Assembly: GCF_000218685.1 (NCBI RefSeq)
Contig: NW_006763295.1
Location: 1,215,893-1,279,892 of the forward strand
Source: Serpula lacrymans var. lacrymans S7.9
Taxonomy: Eukaryota; Basidiomycota; Agaricomycetes; Boletales; Serpulaceae
Reading direction: 5' to 3'
Length of the DNA: 64,000 nucleotides
This document shows positions 9,620-22,328 of this stretch, one piece after another. The position numbers and the translations under genes are program-made. Every line of letters begins with the position of its first letter. Position 1 is the stretch's first letter. The notes under the pieces were generated by a model, which saw only the letters and a list, made by a program, of their open reading frames with translations, made no database searches and had not been told where the DNA came from.

Positions 9620-12219
9620 ATGCCAGTCTCTTTATCGCCTGCATTGAAAACCATCAGTCCTGTTGTGCGGAATCAGCCAAACATTTTGCTTCTGAAACAC
9701 CCCAGTCTGCATGCACGCCAATCTGCACTCGAGCGCTACAGTACCATCAGGTCGTTCTTCAAGCGACAGCTCGTGACCACAGCTCCAGGTCCTCTCCAGG
9801 CCAGTTCGAACCTCACAGCGACTATATATCCTCGAGATGGTTATGTTAGATGGAAAAGTCAGGCATGGATGCGCATACAGCCAAATTTATGGCAAGCTCG
9901 TTGCACCTACTCCAAACAGATGCATCGAAACGGAATAGCGGAAGACAAGGAAAAGGTTGAAGGAATTGGGCCGTCCAAAAGCTCAGAAGAGGGCGGAGAT
10001 GTTGGCAAAGCTTCAGACTCTGATCAAGGTGGTGGTACTCACGGGATAGCGCCTCTAAACCTGGAAAACTATCCTCGACTATACCGACGATTGGCACTCT
10101 CGTTATCACACCTTCATAGGCCAACAAGAGACGATTTTCTTAGAGTTGCAACAGGTTTCTGGCAGCGGTTACGCATACGTTTCAAGTGGTTCACCATACG
10201 GTCATTTCGCAGGTTTAACGCAGACGACATATCCGCATTTATAACATGGTTTCTCATGAGTCAAACCTTGTGGATCCTAGTCGGAACGTGAGTAACCGTC
10301 TCATCTTCTTTCATAGTTACTGACATCTCCTATAGCACGACTTTCTTTTCTGTTGTTTTCGCTACTGCGAACAGCTTGCGTCTGCAAGGTGAGCTCATCT
10401 TCTAACGCTACTGAAGACGCGAACCAATGTTTGCCCTTTAGAGAATGTCGCTCGCGCGATAAGTAATTACCTGACAGCGGAAACTGGAGTCACCATCATA
10501 TTCGAATCTGCCATTGTACCAAAGTGGAAAGACTCTCGGATTTCGTTCAAAAATGTGTATATATCCCGACGGCCGCGGTCTGACGTCACTCCTTCAACCG
10601 AGAAAAAAGTCACGGGCCACAAGGCTGCAATTGGTTACGATGTTAGTGGTCACCCGGCTTATCATTATACAGGTGATGAAGAAGAGGAGATAACTCTGGA
10701 TCATAGTGATGACGATCTCAATTATTCTATGTTCGATTTGAATGTGGATTCTATTGATGTGACATTGTCATTTAAACGTTGGTTAGATGGAAAGGGACTC
10801 GTGGAAGATGCTGTTATAAAAGGGGTTCGTGGTATACTAGGTACATAATTCGAAAGTTTATAAAATCCACAAGCTAACGTTGTTTGAAACAGACCGACGA
10901 TCAGTTTTTTGGGATCCCGAGCATCCTCTGGATCCTGCGGCTTTCCGTCATACCCCACAACCGGGCGACTTTGAACTGGAATTGCTTCAACTAGAAGACG
11001 TGCTAATTACCGTTTATCAGCCTGGAGATTTTAGACCGTACACAGCTTCCATTTTCCGTGCTGATATGCGGAATCTACGGAAGCAATGGCTATTTTACGA
11101 TTTCTTGTGCGCCGAGAACGTGGTTGGGCAGTTTGATAACTGTCTATTCAGTCTGCACAAACCTCAAAGCATTGGTAGGACAACCGACCAAGACCTTAAA
11201 GACGGCAAATGGTCTCGTATGGTTGGCACATTCACTTATATTGTTTACTAGTTACTTACCTTGAGCTGCAGTCTAGGATCCGTATCGACGGCGTTAACAT
11301 TGATCATATGCAAAACTCTACGACACAAGAAGGTCCTATTTCCTGGATTACTTCAGGAAAAGTTGACGCTGTTCTTGATATCAAGTTTCCTCGTGATCCA
11401 GAGGATGACTTCCCCCTGAATGCGCTTTTAGGAGAGATCGCAGACGCTTTATCCACCGCTGCCTCGGTATCTCTTCTGAACGAACGTATCCCTGGCCAGC
11501 GGGAGCTAGCAAAGCCTCCGCTGACCGCCCCTCAGTCCGACGATTTTACTGAAGATGACGATACTCCTAAAGTTATCATCGATATAGACCTTAGATTCAG
11601 AGATTTGAAAGCTGCAGTACCATTGTTCGCCAGCGATCTCTCATACGTGAACAGTGCTCTCATACGACCTATAGTGGCCTTCATGAAGTTGGTTTATATC
11701 TCGCATACACTAGCTTCGATTACTAACCTTTCGTTTTTACCAAGTGCGCATCGTACTCTGGTACCGATTCACTGTAGGGTGACCAAGAACCTGAGCGATT
11801 TCGACGGTGCTTGGACTGTAAGTCTTGATGCTGTTTTCTATTTAATTTTCGCTTTACTCATTTCTTAATCAGATGTGGGAAAGTAAGATTTTTTGTTCTG
11901 ACCTACAATAACCAAAATGTACTGATCATACCTGAAGCTGGACTCATGGATGAAATCTCCGAAAAGGTATTTGACATAATTTTGACCTGATTGTTCGTCA
12001 CAAACTGAATCGTCTTTCGCTATCTCTTAGACATATGACGCTCTTGCCCACCACGTCGCACAAGTAAACATGAACCGCCGTGTGAAGGCGGTCAGCATCT
12101 GGAGTTTGCAGATGACGGCAAGTGCTGTGTTGTCGGCACTGAGAACCATGGTAGATCCCATGGCGATTCAATCAAGAGGGCACTACTTACCGTATGATGC
12201 ATTTGTTCCTGATTCTTAG
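9620..12219 (+). CDS. MDM31: Mitochondrial distribution and morphology protein, MDM31/MDM32 family
   Basis: Nine exons can be placed: 9620-10287, 10336-10388, 10442-10840, 10893-11221, 11272-11687, 11745-11817, 11873-11882, 11938-11966, 12031-12219, giving 721 codons in frame. The N-terminus is Arg-rich without early acidic residues, like a mitochondrial presequence. A membrane segment around WFLMSQTLWILVGTTTFFSV is followed by the family hallmark AISNYLTAETGVTIIFESAI and FKNVYISRRP, and the C-terminus has RTLVPIHCRV and a second hydrophobic part. Family members sit in the mitochondrial inner membrane and are needed for mitochondrial shape and inheritance in yeast. Exon 7 is only 10 nt. All junctions are GT..AG. 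Confidence 0.9.
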
Positions 12220-12835
12220 TTCGGCACGGTCCAACCAAGGAGGGATGGATCAACTCTCTGAGTTTTGATTATGGTACTAGTTAGCTTGTTCGATGTCCTC
12301 TGGGTTACATGATGTATCGCGGCAAAAGTTCCAGTCGAAATAGGTTCCGAATGTAAACACTTGGAAAGTTGGAAAGTAAAGGCGGGCAGTTCCCTTGCAC
12401 ATCACCCTCGAGTTTGCCGTGCAAGATCGAAATATACGATTTTATGGGTGTACTTATAGTATTGTCGTATCAGGGGGCTATGGCATCTGACATGGGAGGT
12501 TCTGTCTGATGAGCGGGACTCCGGGGGAATGCCTACCCAGCATTTTCCAGCTCAGCGGTGGTGACATCCGACATCGTTTTACTTTTGAGGAAACACTCGT
12601 TTTGTCGAAACTAGTCTGCTGAGTGTTTTGTCGTAAAACTTCTTCCCTATCTGCTACGGTCCGAACAAACTCCTCATCTACAGTCTCAGGCGGTGGGGCT
12701 CGTGATCATCGACGAGGCACGTCGAGACGAATAACGAATCCATGCCTTTAAATTCTGTGGTAGCCGTTGGGGCTGGGCGTCTTTCCTTGTACTTCTGTAC
12801 CACCACTATCTCCCCCAAGGCAGCATTGAGAGACT
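12220..12835. other. Intergenic, upstream of the sugar transporter
   Basis: 616 bp between the MDM31-like stop and the transporter ATG. No open frame or repeat stands out; it presumably holds the transporter promoter. Confidence 0.4.
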
Positions 12836-15761
12836 ATGACATCCAGGAGCTCCGCATCGCGATATTCTAATGCATCTAAAGATGTAGTCGGTGAACACAG
12901 TGAAAGTTATGCTGACCCCGCACCTGTCGGTGAAGATTGGACAGGCTTAGCAGCATTAGAGGGTCATATCGGCTTCAGAGGGCTTTTTCAGAACTCGTAC
13001 ATGTAGGTGCCGAAAACAGCCCGGTGCATTTTCTTATTGACTCGGATTTAAACCTTGTTCTTTGCCGTTAGTCTAGGAGTGACATGTTTTGCAACTTTAG
13101 GAGGATTCGTGAGGAATTCATAGCTCTCGACTAGGATCTGTTTTATCTGATGTATTTTATTTCAGCTTTTCGGCTATGACCAGGTAAGTTATCAGGGCGC
13201 ACAAATTATGGTAATTATTCTAATGCACTCTTTTATAGGGCGTTGTCAGCAATATCCTCGTAATCGAGTCCTTTGGGGCAGCCTTCCCCCAAATTTATAT
13301 GGATGCTTCGTTGAAGGTAAATATGTTTTGTCCGCTTGTTATTTGCGCATACACATGGATATTTTGAAAGGGCTGGTATGTCTCAACGTTATTACTAGGT
13401 CTGTCAGTTTTCACCGATTTTCGAGAATGCTCGCTAAAGCGAGCAATCAATCTATTCCCGAATAGCTGCATGGCTAGGGTCCCTTATTAATGGTCCTCTG
13501 TGCGACAAAGTATGGTTTTTCGTAGTGTCAAATGAAGTCAGCCTGACTCCCTACTGCTTTCCTCGCCGTCAGATTGGCCGAAGACGGAATATCATGTGTA
13601 ACGTGGTGGTCTTTCTCCTGGGTAGTGCCTTACAGACTGGCGCCACATCTTCTAGTAAACAATATTACCTTATCACATAGTCCTTCTGTAAATTGACGTT
13701 GTTCCCTCATCATTCCAGACTACCTATTTGGTGGTCGAGCGGTTGCAGGGCTCGCCGTCGGCGCATTGACTCACGTCGTCCCGATGTACTTGGCCGAGAT
13801 ATCAAGTGCAAACATTCGAGGATCTTTAGTCGGCTTGCAGCAGTTGTCTATCACACTTGGTGTATGTCCATCGGTTTGAAACAGAACTGTTTATATTTAT
13901 CTGAACATCGTCCATTTCATAGATAACTTCTAGTTGTAAGTATTCCCTAGTTCTCTGGGCGTCAACCAAAGAAACTGAGTGGTATCAGATTGGATTGCTT
14001 ATGGCACCTCACACATCGGCGGAACTCGTTGCGCACCTCAGATACCATACAGTGGACCGTTGCTCAATGGAAATCCTACATTTGATCCTTTCAATGATGT
14101 TCCATCTGGTGGTTGCACTGCTCAGAAGCAGTCTTCTTGGTATGCAGCATTATCGCTGTTTTAACAAGCCAACTTATGCAATTTCAATTTCAGGAGAGTC
14201 CCTGTCGGTCTGCAGATGTTCCCGGCTCTGGTGGGTGGTCACTTCTGGCCCTTCGAGCAATGTTAATAGGCATCACAACGAACAGTGTCTTGGTTTAGGC
14301 ATGCTGCTCATGCCATACTCCCCTCGTTGGCTTATGGAACAAGGACGTGAGGAAGAAGCACTGCGAACACTCTCAAAGCTCCGACAGAAGCCCATAGATG
14401 AGTTATCTGTTCGCTTTGAACATTTGGAGATCAAGGCAGAGATTCGCCATGCCAGAGAAACCAGAGAGATGCTATATCCTGCATCTGGACCTTTCAGACA
14501 GTTCTTGAACAATTATCTCATGTTGGTCTCTTCTTGGCCGAAGTTTAAGAGATTAGCTGTTGGTTGTCTAGTTATGTTTTATCAACAATTTATCGTGGGT
14601 TTAGTTCACTACATTTCACTATGCTCAACATTGATATCTTCTTTGGGTGGGATAGGGTCAAAATGTCAGTCAAGTAGTTCTCAATGATATGTTCGCTTGC
14701 TGAAATCCATATGCTTTCATAGGCGCTCATCTATTATGCCCCAACAAGTGCGTAGATTTGACCTCATAATTTAACCAGAAGTAAAACTGGAGTCTAGTCT
14801 TCGGTCAGCTTGGGCTTAATCCCAATACCACTTCTTTACTTGCCACCGGTGTTTACGGAGTGGTTAACGTACGCTCTCTTGGAATCCCTTGCTTTCTATC
14901 ACCGTTCTCAGCCACCCTTTAGACCGTCTCCACTCTACCTGCCGTCGTCCTGTTAGACAGTGTAGGAAGACGGCCTTTACTCATGTCTGGATCTGTAGGA
15001 TGTTTTACGTCACTCATCATTGTAGGTGGCCTCGTCGCAGCTTATGGGACTGATTGGCCCGCGCATGCACTCGCTGGCCGAGTAGCTATCGGTGAGCCAT
15101 CACGTAGTTGACTCTGGTTCCTTCTCTGACATTGCAACTTAGCTTTTGTTTATATTTACGATGCGCATTTTTCTTACTCCTGGGCTCCGATTGGTTGGGG
15201 TAAGATGTTTTCGCTATCATACGGCTCCGGGCTGACTGAACCTTTTACTTTCGCCCCGCATGTAGTCCTACCTAGTGAGATCTTCCCGTTGCACCTCCGA
15301 TCTACTGGAATTTCCATCACAACATCATGCACTTGGCTGAACAATTTGTAATTACCTAGTTCATTTTTACATTGAAATGTACTGAACACTCATCCCAGTG
15401 TTATTGGTCTGGTGTCTCCCATGATGTTAACCACTTTGGCCCATGGTGGCACGTATTTCTTCTTTTCCGCGTTTGCCCTTTTGTCTTTCTTCACTACATG
15501 TGAGCGCCTCAAGTCTCATTTCTACCAAAGGGCTCCATCACTGATGGTTCTGATGTGTAGGGCTTTTTATACCTGAAACCAGAGGAAGGGTAATGATTTT
15601 CTTTACGAGTTAATGAATCGGTTGCTAAGTATAAGCGTTCACAGACTCTTGAGGAAATGGACGCTGCCTTTGGGGACAATGCGACAGAAAAGGAGCGACA
15701 ACACATGCAAGTGATCTGCAGGGAACTAGGTTTACCAGAACGTGCTCTTTTTGGAGTTTGA
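12836..15761 (+). CDS. MFS sugar transporter (sugar porter family)
   Basis: ATG at 12836 (MTSRSSASRYSNASKDVVG), stop TGA at 15759-15761, with more than a dozen short introns. Spliced segments give the family signatures in order: LFGYDQGVVSNILV, GWYVSTLLLAAWLGSLINGP then GRRRN, the motif GGRAVAGLAVGALTHVVPMY with LAEISSANIRGSL, MPYSPRWLMEQGR, FYQQFIGQNALIYYAPT, LPAVVLLDSVGRRPLL, and PETRGRTLEEMDAAFG at the end. That fits a 12-helix proton-coupled or facilitative sugar carrier in the plasma membrane; the sugar is not predictable. PYSPRW replaces the usual PESPRW. No stop or frameshift is needed, so it looks intact. Confidence 0.85.
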
Positions 15762-16305
15762 TCACTTGCCATCAATTCCCTACAAACCTATACTGAGATG
15801 GATAACAGACGTGTACTCTACTTCAGACGTATGTTTTCTCCTGAACTGATACATAACCTGAATTTAAAAAAAGTGCACACTACTTGCGTGAAGTGATCGA
15901 AATTGATGAAATGAATGCAAGGAACCAAGGAACCAGTCATAATGCCGGTAAATGCATGTTTTAAGATTAAACGCCGGCCTACACTGGTCTCAACGGTCGC
16001 GCTTCAGATGCAAGGGGTATAGTTCTACTGCTGATTCACTTGGGATTGCGCGAGCATTGACAATCGACAATACTGGCGTATTCAGACTTGTCAGAAAATT
16101 GGTTCAAAAGATTCTGAGCTCGTCTGAACCGACCAGTGTCAGCCGCCTTTGGGTCAAACCGTTGTCAGCCTCCCTCAGTATATAAGTGTTCACTCTGGGA
16201 TTTAGGAGTCCTATCTCCTCCTTCATCACCACCTTCACTTGGTTAAGCTCGCCCCCAGCCACAGTACCCACCATAATCATCCGGCCATCAAACAACATTT
16301 GAAAC
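15762..16305. other. Intergenic, upstream of the small secreted protein gene
   Basis: 544 bp. It contains the TATA box at 16179-16185 and a pyrimidine-rich stretch (about 16199-16305) directly before the ATG, both typical of well expressed fungal genes. No other gene seen. Confidence 0.45.
16179..16185 (+). promoter_or_regulatory. TATA box of the small secreted protein gene
   Basis: TATATAA, 121 bp before the ATG at 16306, followed by a CT-rich leader. Confidence 0.5.
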
Positions 16306-16725
16306 ATGCGCACCTATACCCTCATTGCTTATATTACTACTCTGTCCTTGGCGATTTGCAATCTCCCGACCACAAACGCTCTCCCAAGCTCTACAGGCAT
16401 CGTACCATCAAAGTTCGGGGATCATACCAACAGAATCCACGAGAACCACAACACGCCGAACGAGCAAGACAACAAACACCATCACAACAGACGTTCTCCG
16501 TTTGCGAAGATCCATGCACAGAAGACACACAGGGACAGTGAAGTGGCTGGAGGGAAACCGATAGAGGTCATTCGTCGTGTAATCAAGAATGCGGACTACG
16601 GTGGAGGGGCAGCACCCATGGCTGCGAGTACTAATACTGCTGTCACTGCCCCAGCAGCAGGTGTGTCAGCCACGCCGACGGTGCAAAAGGCGGCTTCCAC
16701 CGGTGCCGTGACCCCTGCTGCGTAA
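16306..16725 (+). CDS. Small secreted protein, single exon
   Basis: 139 codons. The N-terminus MRTYTLIAYITTLSLAICNL is a clear signal peptide, probably cut near TNA-LP (residues 23-27). The mature part is His/Asn-rich, contains a dibasic Kex2-type site (NRRSPF, about residue 65), and ends in a low-complexity Ala/Thr/Val tail. It has no cysteine after the signal peptide. I recognise no family; a secreted cell-surface or signalling peptide is possible, but function is unknown. Many basidiomycetes carry such lineage-specific secreted proteins. Confidence 0.7.
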   Translation: MRTYTLIAYITTLSLAICNLPTTNALPSSTGIVPSKFGDHTNRIHENHNTPNEQDNKHHHNRRSPFAKIHAQKTHRDSEVAGGKPIEVIRRVIKNADYGGGAAPMAASTNTAVTAPAAGVSATPTVQKAASTGAVTPAA

Positions 16726-17176
16726 CATACAAGATATCGCTGTAGTAAGGTCCGAGAAGAGGGGGTATATATGGAAGACGGGGAACATGAGAAGATGATT
16801 TTCTGGGTTTAGGCTCCAATTGCGACGAGTCGATGACTGTATTTATTTTATTTGCGGGGATAATATGTGCCATTCGTTCAGATTTGAGACGAGATTCAAT
16901 GAACGTAAGTTGCCAATTTGTACTTGGAGGTTCGAAAGGCAGTTCTGGATGGAAAGAAGTCGAAGGATTAGAACTCGACAAGCTGTAAGCCTTGCGATGT
17001 TCATTGAGGGAAGCCCAGGTGCGCTATAGAAGCTGCACTGGCAGGAACTCGAAAGAATTCAATTAGCTGACTCAGCTGTTGCGGTGCAAGCTGCGGGGTT
17101 CAAAAGAGTATACAAGGTGGCGCCAGTGCAGCCAAGTCCCGTATTCCTAATCACATCTTTCGCTTCAACCACGACA
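16726..17176. other. Intergenic
   Basis: 451 bp between the small secreted protein and the BAX-inhibitor-like gene. I see nothing convincing in it beyond the probable 3' UTR and promoter. Confidence 0.4.
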
Positions 17177-18529
17177 ATGAGCTCAAGCCAATATCCAGTG
17201 CCACCTCCCTCATATGGCCCCTCAGGGTCCAGCAATAACAATAAGTCCCGCTATTCTCCAAGGGACGATGCCGCAGAGCCTCTGCTTGGTCGTACTAGGT
17301 CTCCAGGTGGCGGTATTTATGATCAGCCAGCCGAGGGGGAGCTCCCTGACGATTTCAAGGTATGTACTCATTGAAACCCATCATTTTCTGTAACTGTGAG
17401 CTCAAATGTTCCTGTCATGAATAGTATGGAGTCACCGTTTCCGAGAGCTCAGCAGAAGTCAGGAACGCATTTGTTAGGAAAGTATATACTATCCTCTGTA
17501 AGTGACAACTTTGCTTTTACCAAGGCACTCTCAATTAATGGCTTCCTGTGTAGTCTGTCAAATAGTGCGTCCCCTCTCTGTACTGCATACTCGTTCACTA
17601 ACATTCTTCATCACTAGCTCGCTACTTGCATCGTCGCCGGAGGCCTATCTCAGTCGTTTTCGGCAATCGTATGGGTGCAGACACAGTTAGTGTTTTCGAT
17701 CCTTATTTTGTTCAGTCTCTCACGGTTTTGTAGCACCTGGGTTTTTTATGTCTCGTTGTTTGGTACCCTTGTCAACCTAGGCCTATTGTACTGGAAGCGT
17801 CACAGCCATCCGATCAACTTCGCCTTACTCTCGACCTTTACTCTTCTCGAAGCATTCTCTTTAGGCGTTGTGGTCGCGTTTTACAATAATGCCATCGTGC
17901 TTCAGGCCCTGTAAGTTGTTATAATGTCGCCTCACTGCCTACACATAATAACCATGGCCTAGGTTGATTACCTTAGGGGTATTCTTAGGTTTGACACTGT
18001 TCACGTTCCAGTCAAAGGTATGTATTCACGTGTCGGAACATGTGCATTTATGCTTAGCCACTCGCAGTACGACTTCTCTGGACTAGGCCCCTGGCTTTTC
18101 GGAGGCCTCATGGCCCTTCGTATGTCTTCCTCTGTTGACGGATAGCTGTATCTTGTTTATCTGACATGTGTCTCTGCAGTGATGACAGGCATCGTTGGCG
18201 TGTTTATTCCCTTCGGACGCACGATGGATCTCATTTTTGCTATCGGCGGATGTCTCATCTTCAGCGGATACATCGTGTACGATACCTATGTGATCAACCG
18301 CAGACTATCTCCCGACGAATTCATCATGGGATCGATCAGTCTCTACCTCGAGTACGTACTTGGCAGTGTCTTCTGAGAATCAACCACGTTGACTTATCTC
18401 CTATCACCAGTTTCATTAATCTTTGTGTGTTCTTCCATGTTCCGATAGTGGCTTACTAATATTCATCGACTTTTTGCTTTCACAGTCATCAACATTCTCC
18501 GTCTGCTCAATGACCTCCAGGACCGTTAG
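17177..18529 (+). CDS. BAX inhibitor-1 / TMBIM family membrane protein (Bxi1-like)
   Basis: ATG at 17177 (MSSSQYPVPPPSYG), stop TAG at 18527-18529, about eight introns. The N-terminal 60 residues are Pro/Ser-rich. Then YGVTVSESSAEVRNAFVRKV leads into about seven hydrophobic segments: ILATCIVAGGLSQSF, FYVSLFGTLVNLGLLYW, PINFALLSTFTLLEAFSLG, LGVFLGLTLFTFQSK, GPWLFGGLMAL, GIVGVFIPFGRTMDLIF, and the signature YVINRRLSPDEF followed by LDFINLFINILRLLNDLQDR. The last block is diagnostic of the family. Members sit in ER or vacuole membranes, affect calcium handling and cell death, and in yeast the unfolded-protein response. An in-frame ATG at 17084 is a possible earlier start. Confidence 0.88.
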
Positions 18530-19029
18530 ATAAGTAGGTTTATCCAACTTCCTGCTCATGTCTCGAAGTGAATGTTTGCTATGTACAATATAACATCTTG
18601 GTTCTTGGTATCGAAGGTTCCAATTTTCTTCTGATGGACTGAGATTTTACACAAGCGGATGAGGTTTGGGGCATATGAAAAGGAGATTTGCCAATGGTAC
18701 TTAATTATCCACTTTTCGATTGGTTATTTTGGTATTTCACGAGAGTTGCTACTTGACATTCAATTCGTATATTACGTTTCGTTCCAATGCTACAGAAATA
18801 TCAATGAAAGTCCGAGTACCAGCAGGGATGAGTTAGGGGAAAGATTTGTAAAAATACACAGCAATGTGTCAACTAGCAAAAGTACATAAATGATGAACTA
18901 GATCCACAGAAAGTAAGTGCTGGGCTATCAATATATGATGAAGGGTGAATCAGCGGAAAGAATTAGTGTATCAGTGTTTTAGAATATATAGCTCTTGCAA
19001 ATCATGGGCGAAAGGCATGATCTCATGTC
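18530..19029. other. Intergenic, convergent 3' ends
   Basis: 500 bp, AT-rich, between the BAX-inhibitor-like gene (+) and PRM1-like gene (-). Only short open frames without support. Confidence 0.4.
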
Positions 19030-22000
19030 TCACAAGGCAAACCCAGCGAACGGGTTGCTTCTCCTTGCAGTGAGAGGTCCAGGGCTGGACGCTACACGGG
19101 CTTCATCATCAAAAGGTGTAGCAAATGGATCGACGGCGCCGCTCGAGTGACGCGCATGAGTGGTCGTAAGGAGCCTCGTCACAGGCGTAGACTCTTGCGA
19201 TTCATTTGTTGCATTGTTTGGTGCCTGCGCCAAACCTGGTGGCATTATCCGCGACCCAGGTACACTGGAAGACCGCCGATGCTTTTCTTTGGGGGGAAGC
19301 AGATAGGTCGTAGGTCCCCGCAAAGTGCTGGGATACTTTCGATAGGCGGGGGACGGGACCGGCGGGGGTGAGGGATGATACTCGAAGGCATGATGGATTG
19401 CGACAGCGAAAGGATTCGCTTTCTCCGCCATCTCGAGTCGTGTGTGCTTAGGAATAAGCAGAGTGGAGTCGTCGTACGTAGAATCAACATCAGTTGGCAC
19501 ACTCGCGTTTCTGCGCTTTGTAGGACGGATAGCGGGCGGTAGACCCATTGGAACAGGTTTCTTTGCAGGTGGTTTGGGAGGACTTATGTTCTTGAGAGGG
19601 GGTAAGGAAGGAGGCGTGGGGGATATTGACCAAGCAGAAACTGGCGGCCGCTCGTCTGGCGATGAGACTTCCACAGTAGGAAGATCACCTTGTTTCAGGC
19701 TGGCAGCACGTTCTGTCGAAATCGTGAGCTGAGGACGGGTACGACGGGGCGAAGTTCTGCCTTGTGAGCCGAGTTCGGATTCTGGTCGATCCTTCTTGCG
19801 AAAGAGTCCGCCAAAGTTCTTGAACCAGCCACCATCCGTCTGCGGAGGCTCAGCTGGCCGCGCAACAACACCACCGAACTGGGAGTTGGTATTATCCCTC
19901 GGTGCTATGTTGGACAAAGCCATTAACTTCTTCGGCCTACTTATGGCGCGAGATAGGAGAGACGGCTGTGAACTATCTGCCTCTGCGTCGCGGTGGAAGC
20001 TATCCCAGCTCTTCTCGAATTTGGGCTCCAGCAAGGTAAGAGGATGATTGGTATTCGTACCAGGTTCAGTAGACCGTCGAACGGCACGGATACTAAGACT
20101 GGAGCGAGACTCGGGAAGAGGTGTGAATGCTGGGAGATCCATGTGTTCCTGCTTCTCCATGCACTTCTCCTCGTCTCTGGGTGGAGCATTAGCGGGCTGT
20201 GCATCCCGGAAAGGCACCACGAATCCACCAAGCCCATCCCTCTGTTCCTTTTGCCATCTTCGCTTCTTATACGACTCAACCCAGTCCTTGCCATATGAAT
20301 GCCAAAACACGACAGAAAGACCCATCAGCACGACAATGCCCCACAGGCCTATGAAGATGGCAAACATGATGCGTTCCAATAGCAGAGAGTCGACGTACGT
20401 GGCGACGAGCCTCCCGATGAGACCTTGGGAGTTGTTCTGTCCTCCGCCTATCGCAGCAGTAGCAATAGGTTGCGTAAGGTCATTCACGTCCGACGGAGAG
20501 AGCACGAGCACACTCTCGTTGACGGTGGGTATGTTAACCTTTAGATTCTCATTCAAGAATGTGAGGGCCTCCTCGAGCGCAGTGACCTTGGAACCGATGA
20601 TGCACTTAATAAAGTCCTGTGCAGGAGTCTCGAGAATCGTTCCATTGAACACCGTAGTGACGATGTTCTGGACATCGCTGTAAAAGGTGTTAAGCGTGTC
20701 ATTCAGCGTAGTAGTCGTCCCGTTCACCCAACCAAATACGCCATTGTTGATCGTGGCCTGCACAGTATCCACTTTGGCGTTGATGGCACTGGCGTAGGTC
20801 GACGATTGGTTGTACATACTATTGTTGACCTGCGAGGCAATCGTCGTCGAAAGATCCTGCACGCTAGCAGCTGCCTGGGCAGAGTACTTGGCTTCGAGCG
20901 GGCCGATAGCAATGAGCTGCACCTGTACAGACAACAGACCAAAGAAGCCAATCAGGAAGCAAGCGAGTGCGGGTGGGTGGAAGATGTAATGCAAGAACCA
21001 GCGAAGGTGAATGTGCTGTGTGGTCGAAAGACGTAGACGGGTGGAAAGGAAGTTGGCGATACGAGTTAGAAGGGGATGCGCGGAATCGACTTGGAGCATA
21101 AGCAAGTTGTGATCTGAGAGTGTTACTGAGGGAGCGGACTGAGTAGGACCTGTGTGATACAGCGTAGGATCCGAAACCCAGGCCTCCCTGGTGTTCTGCA
21201 AGTGTTGCCTAAGGCAACGCCATTTGTACCACTCGAGGGCGGAATGTCCTGCCAAGAGAAGGAGCACAATAGCAATCAGTATGATGGTACCGATCTTCGT
21301 GATGCTGAGCAGATCCTGGCCGAGGTTATCGACAGATGAGGTATCGAGGTCAGTGCAAAAAGATAAGGTATTCTGTTCAGGAACAGGCAGAACAGATGAA
21401 TCAAATGAAAGCCCGAGGAAGGTGTTGTTGATGTCCGCCTTCACAGCCTCGAAAGGTGTGTCAACACTATAATAAATGAGGATAAACATTATCTTGCAAT
21501 AGTAATAAATATCAACTTACAGATCCTGGATTGAATCTTTGATAGAAGAAATCGTGGGTAGAGAATTGTTAAGTGAAATCAGAGTGTTCTCGAAAGTAGT
21601 CGGAATGGTGATGTTGGATAGGGCATCAAGACTAGTAATATTAAATTGTGGGGCTTGGATGGTGCCAAATGGGTTGACTTTGTTGACCGCTGAGACTGCA
21701 GTCTGGATGGCTGAGTTCAGTGACGTGGCATCATTCTTAAGCCCAGAGACGATACTGTTCAACGTGCTCTGCAGGAATGAAGTAATCTTAACAGTGGCGT
21801 TAGTTAACTGTAAGGGTTGTAGTGTGATAAACGTACGTCTTGGACTGCAGAGATGAGCAAAGCCAGGCCACCTGTGACCACTAATTCGAGGAAACAGAGA
21901 AAGGTGGAGCGATATATGTCGATGAGGAAGTTGATGATAGCTTCCATTGCAGTAAGTGCAAGGATAAGGGCAGCCCGGGCGCCATTCATAGTACCATTTA

Positions 22001-22328
22001 CAGCGTCTGCAAATTGCTCGTTTGAAGCAATAGCCATGTAACGAGGCATACTCGCAGCAGCTGTGGCAGCCTGCTCAGCCGCTTGGCAAGCGGTGAGAAG
22101 GTCGCCTTTGGCGTTCGCGACGGCTGCCTGCGCAGAAGAGGATGAGAGCTGGAGTCTGAATATGACGAAGAGCAGCGAGAGAATTGGATAAGCCAGCCAT
22201 GTGAGAGAGAGGATGTGAGGAAGCTGAAGGTACGGCCTGAGAGACGTTGAGGATGTTTGCGCAGATGAGCGGGCGTCGTAAACTGGAGGGGGAGACATCC
22301 AGCGAGGAGGCTGAGAAGAGAGGGACAT
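19030..22328 (-). CDS. PRM1: Plasma membrane fusion protein, PRM1 family
   Basis: Three exons: 22328-21837, 21768-21521, 21466-19030, giving 1058 codons. Membrane segments appear at [20 protein letters not shown], the region before [36 protein letters not shown] (exon 3), [20 protein letters not shown] and [20 protein letters not shown]. Between them lie large extracellular loops rich in Asn-x-Ser/Thr sites with few cysteines (one in FCTDLD, one in KCIIG). The C-terminal 400 residues are a disordered, Pro/Ser-rich cytoplasmic tail. This arrangement is that of Prm1, which acts in plasma membrane fusion during mating in yeast and Neurospora. The long tail is extra. Confidence 0.85.

Noticed and set aside
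13371..13406. A 5-nt and an 8-nt microexon in the sugar transporter
   Set aside because: A single exon 13371-13398 followed by an intron 13399-13465 gives the expected GWYVSTLLLAAWLGSL with normal splice sites.
19147..20683. Open frames on + opposite the PRM1-like gene, up to 211 codons
   Set aside because: They are antisense to a clear coding exon with strong GC bias and carry no motif.
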